A stretch of DNA of 64,000 nucleotides from Candidatus Nitrosopelagicus sp. (GTDB lineage: Archaea > Thermoproteota > Nitrososphaeria > Nitrososphaerales > Nitrosopumilaceae). Where the stretch lies: assembly GCA_028343215.1 (NCBI GenBank), contig JAOLYB010000002.1, positions 1 to 64,000 of the forward strand, read 5' to 3'. A model generated the notes under the pieces. That model did not search any database and was not told where the DNA came from. It saw only the letters and a list, made by a program, of their open reading frames with translations. Both the position numbers and the translations under genes were made by a program. Numbering within the stretch: position 1 is the first letter of the stretch; each line of letters begins with the position of its first letter. Positions 33,857 to 42,483 of this stretch are shown piece by piece.

Positions 33857-35246
33857 GAAAATCCTATTTCTCACTTTTTCTATTCTCTTATTCACGTCTA
33901 GCGTAAGCGTTGCATATGCACAAGATGAACCAAAAACATACCCAAATTATCGTGCATATGATTATGACGGAAATACTGTAAGACTTACTGATCTTGAAGG
34001 TCAAGTTGTACTGCTAAATGTGTGGGCAACCTGGTGTATAGAATGTTTAGAAGAAATGCCGTACCTTAACGAACTTAACAAAGAATATTCTCCATCTGGT
34101 CTTAAAACATTAAGTGTAAGTATTGACACATTATCTCCTGATATCGTAAAAGAATTTGCTGACGATATGGATATGACCACTGACATCTGGTACGACCCTC
34201 GAAACAATGCAACTCGTGAATTTAGAATGATGGGTCCTCCTATCACACTTCTGATCAACGGAAACGGTGAACTGATTCATGAATGGAAGGGTCCAATTTT
34301 TGAAGGAACTGATGTTGAAATGCGAATTGAAAGTGCATTAGGACTAACAGGAATTGCAGAATCCCAAGAACAAATACAGAATTTTGAATTATCTCAAATG
34401 GATCAACTTAGTATCGGTGTGGCATTTGCTGCAGGTTTGTTGAGTTTCTTATCTCCTTGCGTTTTACCATTAATTCCTGCATATGCGTCATTTATCACCG
34501 GAATGAGTCTGAAAGAATTGTCTACTGCGCAAAGTTCCGATAAAATTGGAAAATTCAGTCAAGATGAAATAACAGAATCTACCAATGGACGAGAGGAAGT
34601 CGTTGGACAGTCTACCTCAAAATTTAGAATACAAACAATGGTACTAACAAAAGGACTTTTGTTTGTTTTAGGATTTTCAATAATTTTTGTCATATTGGGT
34701 TCTGCTGTTTCTTATGCAGGAACAATGTTTGATGAAGCGACATTATGGATTGAAAGAATTGGTGGAATCGTACTTATTGCATTTGGACTCCATTTGATTG
34801 GAATTCTAAAATTAAGTAAATTGAACATGCAAAAATCTATGAATTTTCAAAATCGCTCAACAAAAAATATCGGTTCATTATTTGTAGGAATGGCATTTGG
34901 TGCAGGATGGACTCCATGTATTGGACCAATTCTTGCAGGAATTCTGACTATGGCAGCTACCAGTTCAAGCTGGATTGCAGGAACATCGCTTCTAATTGCA
35001 TATTCTGCAGGATTGGCAATTCCATTCATCATATCTGCATTAGCAATTGATCGTTTCATGACATTCTTTAACAGAATAAAGCGTTGGATTGGTTGGATTG
35101 AACGTGGCAGTGGAATGTTACTCATAGGAATTGGAGGTTTGTTACTTACTGGTTCGTTATCTGTTCTTGCAACATATTTTCCAAATACTGAGATTAATCT
35201 TGATTCACTTTTACATCCAATGTCTACTCTAAAACATACTAGTTAG
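33843..35246 (+). CDS. Fused TlpA-type thioredoxin and CcdA-type membrane domain
   Basis: A 467-residue protein. After a signal-anchor (1-27) the thioredoxin domain (30-170) has C65-I-E-C68 in ATWCIECLEEMP. The CcdA/DsbD-type membrane domain (about 195-450) has the transport cysteines in SFLSPCVLPLIPAY and GAGWTPCIGPIL. CcdA moves electrons from cytosolic thioredoxin to the outside; the fused TlpA domain then reduces disulphides, for instance in cytochrome or copper protein assembly. Start ATG at 33843 overlaps the propeller gene by 14 bases. A split equivalent occurs at 58326-60145. Confidence 0.93.
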   Translation: MTDYRKILFLTFSILLFTSSVSVAYAQDEPKTYPNYRAYDYDGNTVRLTDLEGQVVLLNVWATWCIECLEEMPYLNELNKEYSPSGLKTLSVSIDTLSPDIVKEFADDMDMTTDIWYDPRNNATREFRMMGPPITLLINGNGELIHEWKGPIFEGTDVEMRIESALGLTGIAESQEQIQNFELSQMDQLSIGVAFAAGLLSFLSPCVLPLIPAYASFITGMSLKELSTAQSSDKIGKFSQDEITESTNGREEVVGQSTSKFRIQTMVLTKGLLFVLGFSIIFVILGSAVSYAGTMFDEATLWIERIGGIVLIAFGLHLIGILKLSKLNMQKSMNFQNRSTKNIGSLFVGMAFGAGWTPCIGPILAGILTMAATSSSWIAGTSLLIAYSAGLAIPFIISALAIDRFMTFFNRIKRWIGWIERGSGMLLIGIGGLLLTGSLSVLATYFPNTEINLDSLLHPMSTLKHTS

Positions 35247-35865
35247 AACAGAAACTTTGTGAATTAATTGAATTTGATTCTTTTATTCTTTCAAGCTGTA
35301 ATCTCTTGATGTCATCTATTCCTAGATATTTTTTCATTATCTCATATTCTTGTCTTTCAAATTCATCACTACTCATTCCTATGTAAAATTCAGCCTTTGC
35401 AGTAAGCATCGAGTTCTGCATACTTTCTTTTGGTATTCCATAAAAGATGTATGCTACAAATTTTCCTTCTTTTAATTTATTTTCTGGAATTGTAAATACA
35501 AATGAATCATCTTCCAAAATGTGAACTCCATCTGACATGACCATCCTATAATCTGTTGGAAATGGATTAATTTGATAAACCCACAGGATTGCCGGATATC
35601 CTTTTTGTATTCCCAAATTTACAGCCTTTCCTTCTTCAAAATTCACTTTACCGGAAATCACAATATTTTTTGATTCTTCCACTTGATTATTTTTGTGAAC
35701 GATTTTATCAAGTGAGATTGTTTTATCACATGCAAAAAGATGTTTTAGTGACTCTGGAATCTCACGCTCTTCAGCAACACTTGAAGCCGACAAAGCGGGT
35801 ATTACTCCTATAGATACTATCAAAGTAAACACTATTGATCTGTAAATATTGGATTTAATTTTCAA
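35239..35865 (-). CDS. Exported protein of unknown function
   Basis: A 208-residue secreted protein starting at TTG. Signal peptide about 1-31 (SIGVIPALSASSVAEE). A beta-rich domain of about 110 residues (KNIVISGKVNFEEGKAVNLG, YPAILWVYQINPFP) and a helical tail (DEFERQEYEIMKKYLG) follow. It resembles thaumarchaeal exported sandwich proteins, with two late Cys. It overlaps the TlpA-CcdA gene convergently by 8 bases. A 13-bp inverted repeat spans its TATA element and start codon (35858-35890). Confidence 0.72.
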   Translation of the reverse strand: MKIKSNIYRSIVFTLIVSIGVIPALSASSVAEEREIPESLKHLFACDKTISLDKIVHKNNQVEESKNIVISGKVNFEEGKAVNLGIQKGYPAILWVYQINPFPTDYRMVMSDGVHILEDDSFVFTIPENKLKEGKFVAYIFYGIPKESMQNSMLTAKAEFYIGMSSDEFERQEYEIMKKYLGIDDIKRLQLERIKESNSINSQSFCSN

Positions 35866-35890
35866 TAATTAAAAGTAAATTATTGAAAAT
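35858..35890. promoter_or_regulatory. 13-bp perfect inverted repeat over a promoter and start codon
   Basis: ATTTTCAATAATT, seven bases, then AATTATTGAAAAT. The downstream arm contains the TTG start codon of the minus-strand exported protein; the upstream arm overlaps its TATA element (ttatatttt, 35886-35895). The position supports an operator or an mRNA hairpin hiding the start. Confidence 0.55.
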
Positions 35891-35987
35891 ATAAGCGTCC
35901 AAACTACTAGTCACTAGTGCCAAGTCAATATTTTTAATTTTTGACTTTAGATAGAGCACTTAAATTATTTAACACAGACAAAACATC

Positions 35988-36248
35988 ATGCCTAATTTTC
36001 AAGTTAGTGTTGTGATTGAAAACAAACCTGGAATCAGTGATCCTGAGGGTGACACTATACTTAATGATCTTGTATTAAAAGATAAAAACACAAACATCAC
36101 CAAAATTCGTTCCGGCACTATTTTGAAATTTTCTATAACTGAAAAAAATGAACAAGATGCCAAAGATGCAATTGTCAAAACTTGTGATGAACTTAGAATT
36201 TACAATCCTTTGGTTAGTAAAGTCACTGCTACTGTAGAAGAAACTTAA
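35988..36248 (+). CDS. purS: PurS subunit of FGAM synthetase
   Basis: An 86-residue protein of the PurS family, ferredoxin-like in fold. It starts MPNFQVSVVIENKPGISDPEGDT and holds the conserved region TKIRSGTILKFSI. PurS bridges PurL and PurQ in the small-type FGAM synthetase and helps pass ammonia. It is separated from purQ by a convergent CBS gene and shares its 3' end with it by 4 bases. The TATA region ttaaattatttaa is about 22 bases upstream. Confidence 0.93.
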   Translation: MPNFQVSVVIENKPGISDPEGDTILNDLVLKDKNTNITKIRSGTILKFSITEKNEQDAKDAIVKTCDELRIYNPLVSKVTATVEET

Positions 36249-36661
36249 TTTCCACCAATGCTCTTTATTGTTCCGTCAACTAAAATTTGGTCTCTTAAAT
36301 AACTTGCAAGATCTGTTTGAGTTATGACCCCTACTAGTTTCTCACTATCTAAAATTAACAATCGACGAATGTTATTATTCAGCATTTTTTGAATAGCATC
36401 TTCTATCGTAGTAGTTGGTCCTACTGAACGAAATTTGTATGACATGATTTCTGAAATTTTAATCTCACTTGCTTTCTTATCTTCTGCTGCAATTTTACGA
36501 ACAAAATCACTTTCGCTTAGTACTCCTTGAGGTTTTCCTTCATTCATTATTACTAGAAAGCTAATGTCCTTTTCAGCAATAATCTTGGCTGCATCTTGTG
36601 CAGTCTTATCATTCTCTATTGTTATGACATCTTTCTCCATAATGTCTCTAATTTGTCCCAT
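36245..36661 (-). CDS. CBS-domain pair protein
   Basis: A 138-residue protein made of two CBS domains. Each begins with an IM-V-type pattern (IRDIMEKDVITIEND and ISEIMSYKFRSVGPT) and has an L-GVI/GVL strand (KPQGVLSESDFVRKI, KLVGVITQTDLASYL). CBS pairs bind adenosine nucleotides such as AMP, ATP or SAM and usually sense energy state. It lies inside the purine cluster on the opposite strand, between purS and purQ, which makes a role in purine or energy sensing plausible. The ATG at 36661 is used; an upstream one at 36694 overlaps its TATA element. Confidence 0.9.
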   Translation of the reverse strand: MGQIRDIMEKDVITIENDKTAQDAAKIIAEKDISFLVIMNEGKPQGVLSESDFVRKIAAEDKKASEIKISEIMSYKFRSVGPTTTIEDAIQKMLNNNIRRLLILDSEKLVGVITQTDLASYLRDQILVDGTIKSIGGN

Positions 36662-36738
36662 AATGGAAATGTAAATTTCTTGAAATAAAAACATGTCATC
36701 ACGAAATCAAATTTATACCACGAATTCAATCATAAATT

Positions 36739-37419
36739 GTGAAAGTCGGGGTTATTGTTTTTCCTGGCAGTAATTGTGATCGTGACATGCATCACGTATT
36801 GACGGATGTTTTTAAGTTAAATGCTGAATTTTTCTGGCATGAAAAAAATCTCCCACAAGATATTGATGCCGTTGTTCTTCCTGGAGGCTTCTCATATGGT
36901 GATAGATTACGTGCCGGAGTTATAGCTGCACATAGTCCAATAATTTCTGATGTAAAAAAATTAGCTGAAAAAGGAATTCCAATTTTAGGAGTCTGTAATG
37001 GATTCCAAATTCTTGTAGAATCTGGATTACTTCCAGGAGTTTTGTTGAAAAATGAATCTTTGAATTTTATGTGCGAATGGACAAATCTAATTGTAAATAA
37101 TAACCAGACTCCTTTCACAAATAAACTAGAATTGAACCAAAAAATTCCAATTCCTATTGCAAACGGAGAAGGAAGATATTTTGTAGATGATGAATCTTTG
37201 AATGAACTAAAAAAGAATAACCAAATTGTTTTCTCGTATGAAAATAAGGTTAATGGTTCTGTTTCTCAAATTGCAGGTGTTTGTAATTCTGATGGAAATG
37301 TGGTTGGTATGATGCCTCATCCAGAACGTGCTGCTGAAAAAGCAATTAATCAAATTGATCATAAACCCTCTTCATTAATTTTTGAATCCTTGATTGAAAC
37401 TGTGGGTATGAAAAATTGA
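36739..37419 (+). CDS. purQ: PurQ glutaminase subunit of FGAM synthetase
   Basis: A 226-residue class-I glutamine amidotransferase. The nucleophile C86 is in PILGVCNGFQILVESG. The His-Glu pair lies in MMPHPERAAE near 191-200, and the N-terminal strand is VGVIVFPGSNCDRD. It supplies ammonia to PurL. It starts at GTG; a TATA-like atttatacc lies about 26 bases upstream and supports leaderless transcription. The TTG start of purL overlaps its TGA stop. Confidence 0.95.
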   Translation: MKVGVIVFPGSNCDRDMHHVLTDVFKLNAEFFWHEKNLPQDIDAVVLPGGFSYGDRLRAGVIAAHSPIISDVKKLAEKGIPILGVCNGFQILVESGLLPGVLLKNESLNFMCEWTNLIVNNNQTPFTNKLELNQKIPIPIANGEGRYFVDDESLNELKKNNQIVFSYENKVNGSVSQIAGVCNSDGNVVGMMPHPERAAEKAINQIDHKPSSLIFESLIETVGMKN

Positions 37420-39569
37420 GTTTTCAAGAACATGAAAAGCAGCATATTGAAAAAAATGTAAAACGAAAACTAACTGATACTGAATTACAAATACTTGCTG
37501 CAGAATGGTCTGAACATTGTTCTTACAAATCATCAAAAAAACATTTACGAATGTTACCCACTACTGGGCCTAACGTGATCGTTGAGAAAGGATATGATTC
37601 TGGTGTTTTAGATGTAGGTGATGGTTTTGTCGTGACGGTACATATTGAGAGTCACAATCATCCATCAGCTGTTGAACCATTCGGTGGTGCTGCAACCGGT
37701 GTAGGCGGTGTTATTCGTGATATATTGTCTGCAGGAACACGGCCAATTGCTTTGTTTGATGGATTAAGATTTGGAAATATTGAAAATGATGCACATGCAC
37801 GATGGTTATTCAAAAATGCGGTATCTGGAATTGCAGATTATGGAAACTGTCTTGGTATTCCTACTATTGGTGGTGAAGTTGAATTTGACGACTGTTACAA
37901 AAATTACGCATTAGTTGATGTTGCTGCAGTTGGCTTTGGTAAAAAATCAAAATTAATTAAAAATCATGCTAATGTTGATGATTTAGTTTTATTGATTGGT
38001 GGTTCAACCGGCCGCGACGGCGTTGGTGGTTCTCAATTTGCATCTGATGCGTTAGAAGGAGAAGATCGTTCCGCAGTTCAAATCCCAGATCCATTTATTG
38101 AAAAATTAATCATTGAAGCAATTTTAGAATGTCGTGATGCAAACTGTATTAACGCAATGAAAGATTTGGGGGGTGGTGGTCTTTCTTGTGCAATATCTGA
38201 AACTGCAGAAAGTTTGGGAATAGGTATTGAACTTGATGTAAAAAATGTTCATTTACGTGAATCTGATTTATCTCCTGATGAAATAATGATATCTGAATCT
38301 CAAGAAAGAATGCTTATCATATCAGATCCAAATAATCTTTCAAAAATTAAAGAAATATGTGATAAATTTAGAATTCAATGTTCTGTAATTGGTACTGTAA
38401 AAGAAGATAAAATGATGCATGTAAAAAACGGTGATGAGACTATAGCATTGCTTCCCGCAGATTTTGTTGCACGTGGTCCTTTGGTGGATAGAAAAAAATC
38501 AAAACCAGAATATCTCTTAAAACTACCTTCTTTCCCATCATCTAAAAATGAAATGCCATTTTCTGATATTCTATTAAAATTACTTTCATCCCCTAATATT
38601 GCAAGTAAACATTGGGTCTTCCGTCAATATGATCATGAAGTTGGAATTAGGACTGTCATAAAACCTGGATTCAATGGCTCTGTTTTACGCTTAGATAATG
38701 GAAAATTCCTATCTGTAAAAATTGATGGTAATCCAAAACATTGCTATATTGATCCAAGGCAAGGTGCAATTGGATGCTTTGAAGAGGCATGTAGAAATGT
38801 TGTCTGTACCGGCGCAACTCCAATTGGAATGGTTGATCATTTACAATTTGGAAATCCTGAAGATCCTGAAATATTCTGGACATTTATGGAATCAATTGAA
38901 GGTATAACTGATTTTGCAAAATTTCTTAATGTTCCATGCGTGGGCGGTAAAGTTAGTTTCTACAATGAAACATCTGAGGGTCCCATCAAGCCAACTCCAT
39001 TAATCGGAGTACTTGGACTAATTGAAAAATCACCTTTACTTCCAACTCCTCCCTCAAACGACGATGTAATTTTACTGGTAGGTGAAACAAAAGATGAACT
39101 TGGAGGTTCTGAATATTATGAATATATTCATAATTTCATTGGAGGTATTGCTCCAAAAGTAAATTTTTCAGAATCAAAAAAGAATATGAAATCTGTTTTA
39201 TCATTAATATCAAAAAATCTTCTAAAATCTGTTCATGATTGTTCTAAAGGTGGTCTTGCTATTGCAATTTCTGAATTATGCATCTTCGGTAAAATTGGAT
39301 GCAAAATTGATTTATCATCATCTCTTTCATTCGAAAAAATGTTATTTTCTGAAAGTCACTCACGTTACATCTTAGTTGTAAATAAAAATAATTTAGATGC
39401 TATCAAATCTATTTTATCTGATGATCAATGTTCATTCTCGGAGATTGGAATCTTTTCTGGCGATCAGATTATCTTTCAATCTGATTCTGACTCAATTTTG
39501 GAACTAAGAGTTGATAAAGCAGAAAATAATTATCTAAATTCATTGGGGAAAATAATTCAAAATGGTTAA
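37416..39569 (+). CDS. purL: PurL, FGAM synthetase catalytic subunit
   Basis: A 717-residue small-type PurL. With PurQ and PurS it converts FGAR, glutamine and ATP to FGAM. Landmarks: AAEWSEHCSYKSSKKHL near residues 29-45, HIESHNHPSAVEPFGGAATG near 77-96 (ATP and Mg loop), KDLGGGGLSCAISE near 251-264 and SVHDCSKGGLAIAISE. Start is TTG in a TTGA overlap with purQ, so translation is coupled. Length is that of the single-subunit type. The 3' end overlaps purF by 8 bases. Confidence 0.96.
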   Translation: MSFQEHEKQHIEKNVKRKLTDTELQILAAEWSEHCSYKSSKKHLRMLPTTGPNVIVEKGYDSGVLDVGDGFVVTVHIESHNHPSAVEPFGGAATGVGGVIRDILSAGTRPIALFDGLRFGNIENDAHARWLFKNAVSGIADYGNCLGIPTIGGEVEFDDCYKNYALVDVAAVGFGKKSKLIKNHANVDDLVLLIGGSTGRDGVGGSQFASDALEGEDRSAVQIPDPFIEKLIIEAILECRDANCINAMKDLGGGGLSCAISETAESLGIGIELDVKNVHLRESDLSPDEIMISESQERMLIISDPNNLSKIKEICDKFRIQCSVIGTVKEDKMMHVKNGDETIALLPADFVARGPLVDRKKSKPEYLLKLPSFPSSKNEMPFSDILLKLLSSPNIASKHWVFRQYDHEVGIRTVIKPGFNGSVLRLDNGKFLSVKIDGNPKHCYIDPRQGAIGCFEEACRNVVCTGATPIGMVDHLQFGNPEDPEIFWTFMESIEGITDFAKFLNVPCVGGKVSFYNETSEGPIKPTPLIGVLGLIEKSPLLPTPPSNDDVILLVGETKDELGGSEYYEYIHNFIGGIAPKVNFSESKKNMKSVLSLISKNLLKSVHDCSKGGLAIAISELCIFGKIGCKIDLSSSLSFEKMLFSESHSRYILVVNKNNLDAIKSILSDDQCSFSEIGIFSGDQIIFQSDSDSILELRVDKAENNYLNSLGKIIQNG

Positions 39570-40998
39570 AGAAAACTGTGGTGTAGTTGGAATTTACAGT
39601 GAAGGCGACGTAAATGTAATTCCTATGGTAATTGATGCATTGCGTGCATTACAACATAGGGGTCAAGAAGCATGGGGATTGGCAATACCAAACAAGGCTC
39701 CGTTAAAACGACTTGGACTTGTTTCTGGTTCATCTGGAGAATTTAAAAAAATTACCGAAGAATATGCATCACATTCTGCCATTGGACATGTTAGATATTC
39801 TACTGTTGGAAAAAGTGATCTTGAGAGTGCACAACCACTAAAAGTTAAGGATCTATGTGTTGCGCATAATGGAACAATCTCAAACGTTGAAGAACTTTCC
39901 AATCTTGTCGGCGGTTGTACTTTCACTCCACAAAATGCTAGTGACACACTTGTTGCAGCACAAAGATTAGTTTCATTAATTACTGAAAATGGAAAACTTG
40001 GAAATGCATTATCTATACTGAAAAATGAAATGGTTGGCTCCTTTTGTTTCACCTTTCTTTCTGATGACGATGCTGTGTTTGCTGCAAGAGATCCAAAAGG
40101 ATTTCGTCCTATGGTTTTAGGTCACAAAGAAGATGGTAATGTACACATTGTGACTTCTGAATCCTCGGCAATTTCTGCAATTGGAGCAAAATTAGTTCGT
40201 GATGTTGTACCTGGCGAATTAATTAAAATTAGTAAAGAAGGTGGTTTTGAAACTGAAATGTTTTCTGATGATAAGAATCGTGCACATTGTTCATTTGAGT
40301 TTACATATTTCGCTCAACCCTCAAGCAAAATGGAGGGAACAAACATCTATCTTGCAAGAAAAAGAATTGGTCAATTCCTTGCAAAAAAATATCCAATTCA
40401 TGATGCTGATGTTGTAATTCCTGTACCTGATTCTGCAAGACCTGCTGCACTTGGTTTTGCACAAGAGCTTGGAATACAATTTGATGAAGGTTTACTAAAG
40501 GATCGTTATAGTAAGAAAGGTCCGTTAAGAAGTTTCATCGAACCACATCAAAGTGATAGAGTAGAAATTAACAGATGGATTATTCCAATTCGTGAAGTTA
40601 TTGAGGATAAACATATCATTGTGATAGATGATAGTTTAGTTCGTGGTACTAGTTCTAAAGCAATTATCAAAGCATTACGTCGGTCAGGAGCTAAAAAAAT
40701 TAGCATGATGGTTACTTACCCTCCAATTAAATTCCCATGTTATGCTGGAATAGATTTCCCATCACAAGAAGAATTGGCAACATTTGATGGCGGTAAAGAT
40801 CTTACAGAAAAAGAAATGATTGAGAAAGTTCGTAATGATATTGGTGCAGACTTTTTAGGATACAATGATGCAGAGAATCTTGCAAATGCCGTTGGCATTC
40901 CAAAAGATTCAATGTGTTTCACATGTGCAACTGGTGATTATGCACCATTAGGAATAACCCCAAATTTTAATAAGATGAAACAGATGAAAAGTGTCTAA
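39562..40998 (+). CDS. purF: PurF amidophosphoribosyltransferase
   Basis: A 478-residue enzyme that starts purine synthesis by making phosphoribosylamine from PRPP and glutamine. C6 (KENCGVVGIYS) is the glutaminase nucleophile, exposed after propeptide removal. The Ntn domain runs to about 230; the PRTase domain carries the PRPP loop VIDDSLVRGTSSK near 354-366. Cys near the C-terminus (SMCFTCATG) recall the iron-sulphur type. Coupled with purL and followed by a 1-base TAATG overlap with the RAM-domain gene. Confidence 0.96.
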   Translation: MVKENCGVVGIYSEGDVNVIPMVIDALRALQHRGQEAWGLAIPNKAPLKRLGLVSGSSGEFKKITEEYASHSAIGHVRYSTVGKSDLESAQPLKVKDLCVAHNGTISNVEELSNLVGGCTFTPQNASDTLVAAQRLVSLITENGKLGNALSILKNEMVGSFCFTFLSDDDAVFAARDPKGFRPMVLGHKEDGNVHIVTSESSAISAIGAKLVRDVVPGELIKISKEGGFETEMFSDDKNRAHCSFEFTYFAQPSSKMEGTNIYLARKRIGQFLAKKYPIHDADVVIPVPDSARPAALGFAQELGIQFDEGLLKDRYSKKGPLRSFIEPHQSDRVEINRWIIPIREVIEDKHIIVIDDSLVRGTSSKAIIKALRRSGAKKISMMVTYPPIKFPCYAGIDFPSQEELATFDGGKDLTEKEMIEKVRNDIGADFLGYNDAENLANAVGIPKDSMCFTCATGDYAPLGITPNFNKMKQMKSV

Positions 40999-41246
40999 TG
41001 GAAACTGCATACGTTTTAGTTCAATGTAAAATGGCACATGAAATGGAAGTACTAAAGGCATTGTTAGATATTGATTTGGTGAAAGAAGCAAAAGGTACAT
41101 TTGGTTATTATGATATATTTACAAAAATTCAGGGTGAGAGTTCTTCTGAAATTGAAGATATAATTACAAAACAAATACGTAATATCGAACATGTCACTGC
41201 AACAACTACGTTATCTATAATTCCCGAACAGGATTTTGAAAAATGA
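40998..41246 (+). CDS. Stand-alone RAM (Lrp/AsnC ligand-binding) protein
   Basis: An 82-residue protein that is only the AsnC/Lrp effector domain: YVLVQCKMAHEMEVLKALL, FGYYDIFTKIQG and VTATTTLSIIP, a beta-alpha-beta-beta-alpha-beta layout. Without a DNA-binding head it could bind an amino acid or purine precursor and assemble as rings, or modulate a partner. It follows purF with a one-base overlap and is coupled to the next gene, so a purine-related role is inferred. Confidence 0.88.
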   Translation: METAYVLVQCKMAHEMEVLKALLDIDLVKEAKGTFGYYDIFTKIQGESSSEIEDIITKQIRNIEHVTATTTLSIIPEQDFEK

Positions 41247-41383
41247 GCAAAGAAACACGTTCTATTGATAAGAAAGGATTTTCAAATAAATTTTTTGAAG
41301 AATTAGACAAAGAACATGATAATGCAAAAGATTTTGCAAAACGACAAAAGGAATTAAAAGAAAAAAAGAAACAACAAATCTGA
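41243..41383 (+). CDS. 46-residue charged protein coupled to the RAM gene
   Basis: An ATGA overlap with the RAM-domain stop starts a 46-residue frame rich in K, E, D and Q (RSIDKKGFSNKFFEELDKEH, KRQKELKEKKKQQI), predicted as one long charged helix. It has no homologue I recognise. The tight coupling and a T-rich tract after the stop favour a real gene, possibly an adaptor for the RAM protein or for the purine enzymes. Confidence 0.65.
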   Translation: MSKETRSIDKKGFSNKFFEELDKEHDNAKDFAKRQKELKEKKKQQI

Positions 41384-41398
41384 TTTTTGTTCTTTTAT
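41384..41398 (+). terminator. T-rich tract ending the purQLF operon
   Basis: The run tttttgttcttttat begins immediately after the stop of the 46-residue gene and is a plausible archaeal terminator for the purQ-purL-purF-RAM transcript. Confidence 0.4.
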
Positions 41399-41428
41399 AC
41401 TGATTTTGCAAGTAGTTTACAACCAGAT

Positions 41429-41475
41429 TGAGAGTGATTCTCATCCTTCCTGCAAGTTAGGCTGAATCACTCTCA
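41429..41475. other. 12-bp perfect hairpin, unknown role
   Basis: TGAGAGTGATTC and GAATCACTCTCA form a perfect 12-bp stem with a 23-base C/T-rich loop. It lies 46 bases after the purine operon's last stop and 39 before the next ATG. No T tract follows directly, so a simple terminator is not convincing. It could be a small RNA, processed 3' end or binding site. Confidence 0.45.
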
Positions 41476-41513
41476 TCTCGGGGTGTTAAATAGTAATTTT
41501 GTAATGATATGCC

Positions 41514-41720
41514 ATGAAATTACGATGTACTTCTTGTGCAAAGTTTTGCTGTGATGGAAAAAAGTGCAGTTGTACCTGTCACAAAAAATCATTCAGCCGC
41601 ACAAATTCTTATCTTTCAAACGTAATGGACGTACTGGCAAAACAAAAAATCAAGAACGTACAAAAAATTGATCTAAGTTGGCAAAATAACATTCTTGGCT
41701 CTATGATGAGACTTGAATAA
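41514..41720 (+). CDS. Cys-rich small protein
   Basis: A 68-residue protein whose first 23 residues contain seven Cys and a final His (CTSCAKFCCDGKKCSCTCH), probably one or two zinc or other metal sites. A helical tail with basic residues follows. A TATA-like ttaaatag lies about 27 bases upstream of the ATG. Candidates are a metal-binding or nucleic-acid-binding protein; no family is recognised. Confidence 0.72.
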   Translation: MKLRCTSCAKFCCDGKKCSCTCHKKSFSRTNSYLSNVMDVLAKQKIKNVQKIDLSWQNNILGSMMRLE

Positions 41721-41808
41721 GAAAAATCTATTATTCTACAAATGATATAATGTGTTGGTTTAGACTTATTTCAGATTAACATCCTGTATTATTCTTCAAA
41801 ATTCAAGG

Positions 41809-42090
41809 TCATGGCGAACGTGCTATGATCTTCATGTTATCATACTTACGTTCATTATGTGTCAGTTCATCAAATTCATTGAAGCATTTTTGTTCTTCAG
41901 CTTCTTGTCTTTTCTCACATTGATCATTGTCAACACAAGGATTATCCAAATGCTCACTAATGATTGCCCTACATTCTACAATTTTATCAAGTCTGTTTTG
42001 TTCGTCAATATCCATGTTTACAAGAATTGCAACTATTATCAAAATGCTAACAATTCCCACTATGATTTGGTTTCTTCGTATTTTTTCCAA
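41809..42090 (-). CDS. Single-pass membrane protein with Cys-containing outside domain
   Basis: A 93-residue protein. A basic N-terminus (MEKIRRNQ) leads into one hydrophobic helix (about 8-25), and an acidic domain follows with four Cys (VECRAI, NPCVDNDQCEKR, QKCFNEF) that could form two disulphides outside the cell. A frame on the opposite strand over the same bases lacks any credible start context. No known family. The Cys pattern is compatible with an exported redox-active protein. Confidence 0.62.
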   Translation of the reverse strand: MEKIRRNQIIVGIVSILIIVAILVNMDIDEQNRLDKIVECRAIISEHLDNPCVDNDQCEKRQEAEEQKCFNEFDELTHNERKYDNMKIIARSP

Positions 42091-42181
42091 TTTCTAAAGT
42101 ATACTTGATACATGTTATTCTTATCCATTTGGATATAGACGTCAATGTTTTTCTTAAATTATTGTAATAGTTAGACAGTAC

Positions 42182-42382
42182 GTGAATCAAATTGTATTTG
42201 CAGGTATGATTGCCTGTTTTGCAATTGGGTTTTTGGTATTAGTTGCTGGTGTATTTTTGCATACGACAACATTATTCGATTACAGTCTTCACATATCTGT
42301 TGGAATACTCTTGATTTTGATTGGACTTGTATTAAAATTTGTAAAAACTTGGGATTGGAAACAAAGATTTTCAGATCAATAG
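42182..42382 (+). CDS. Two-helix membrane protein
   Basis: A 66-residue protein starting at GTG. Helices span about 4-27 and 33-55, with a basic tail (VKTWDWKQRFSDQ). No motif or family is recognised. It precedes another membrane-anchored protein and purC, so it may share their transcript. The start codon is weakly supported, because no clear TATA or Shine-Dalgarno element is visible. Confidence 0.55.
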   Translation: MNQIVFAGMIACFAIGFLVLVAGVFLHTTTLFDYSLHISVGILLILIGLVLKFVKTWDWKQRFSDQ

Positions 42383-42483
42383 ATTAGACGTTAATGTTCT
42401 AAGTCCTAGTTTGTATTGATTTTTTGCTGTATAATCCGACAAATACTTACAAAACTATTATTCTAGTTTTTTGTTGTTTTTTA

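Noticed and set aside
35901-35924. TAGTGCCAAG as another copy of the island motif before purS
   Set aside because: Only TAGTGCC matches, it is far from the purS TATA element, and it lies 19 kb from the island.
41857-42108. Plus-strand frame opposite the Cys-containing membrane protein
   Set aside because: It mirrors the minus-strand gene and has no start context or sensible composition.
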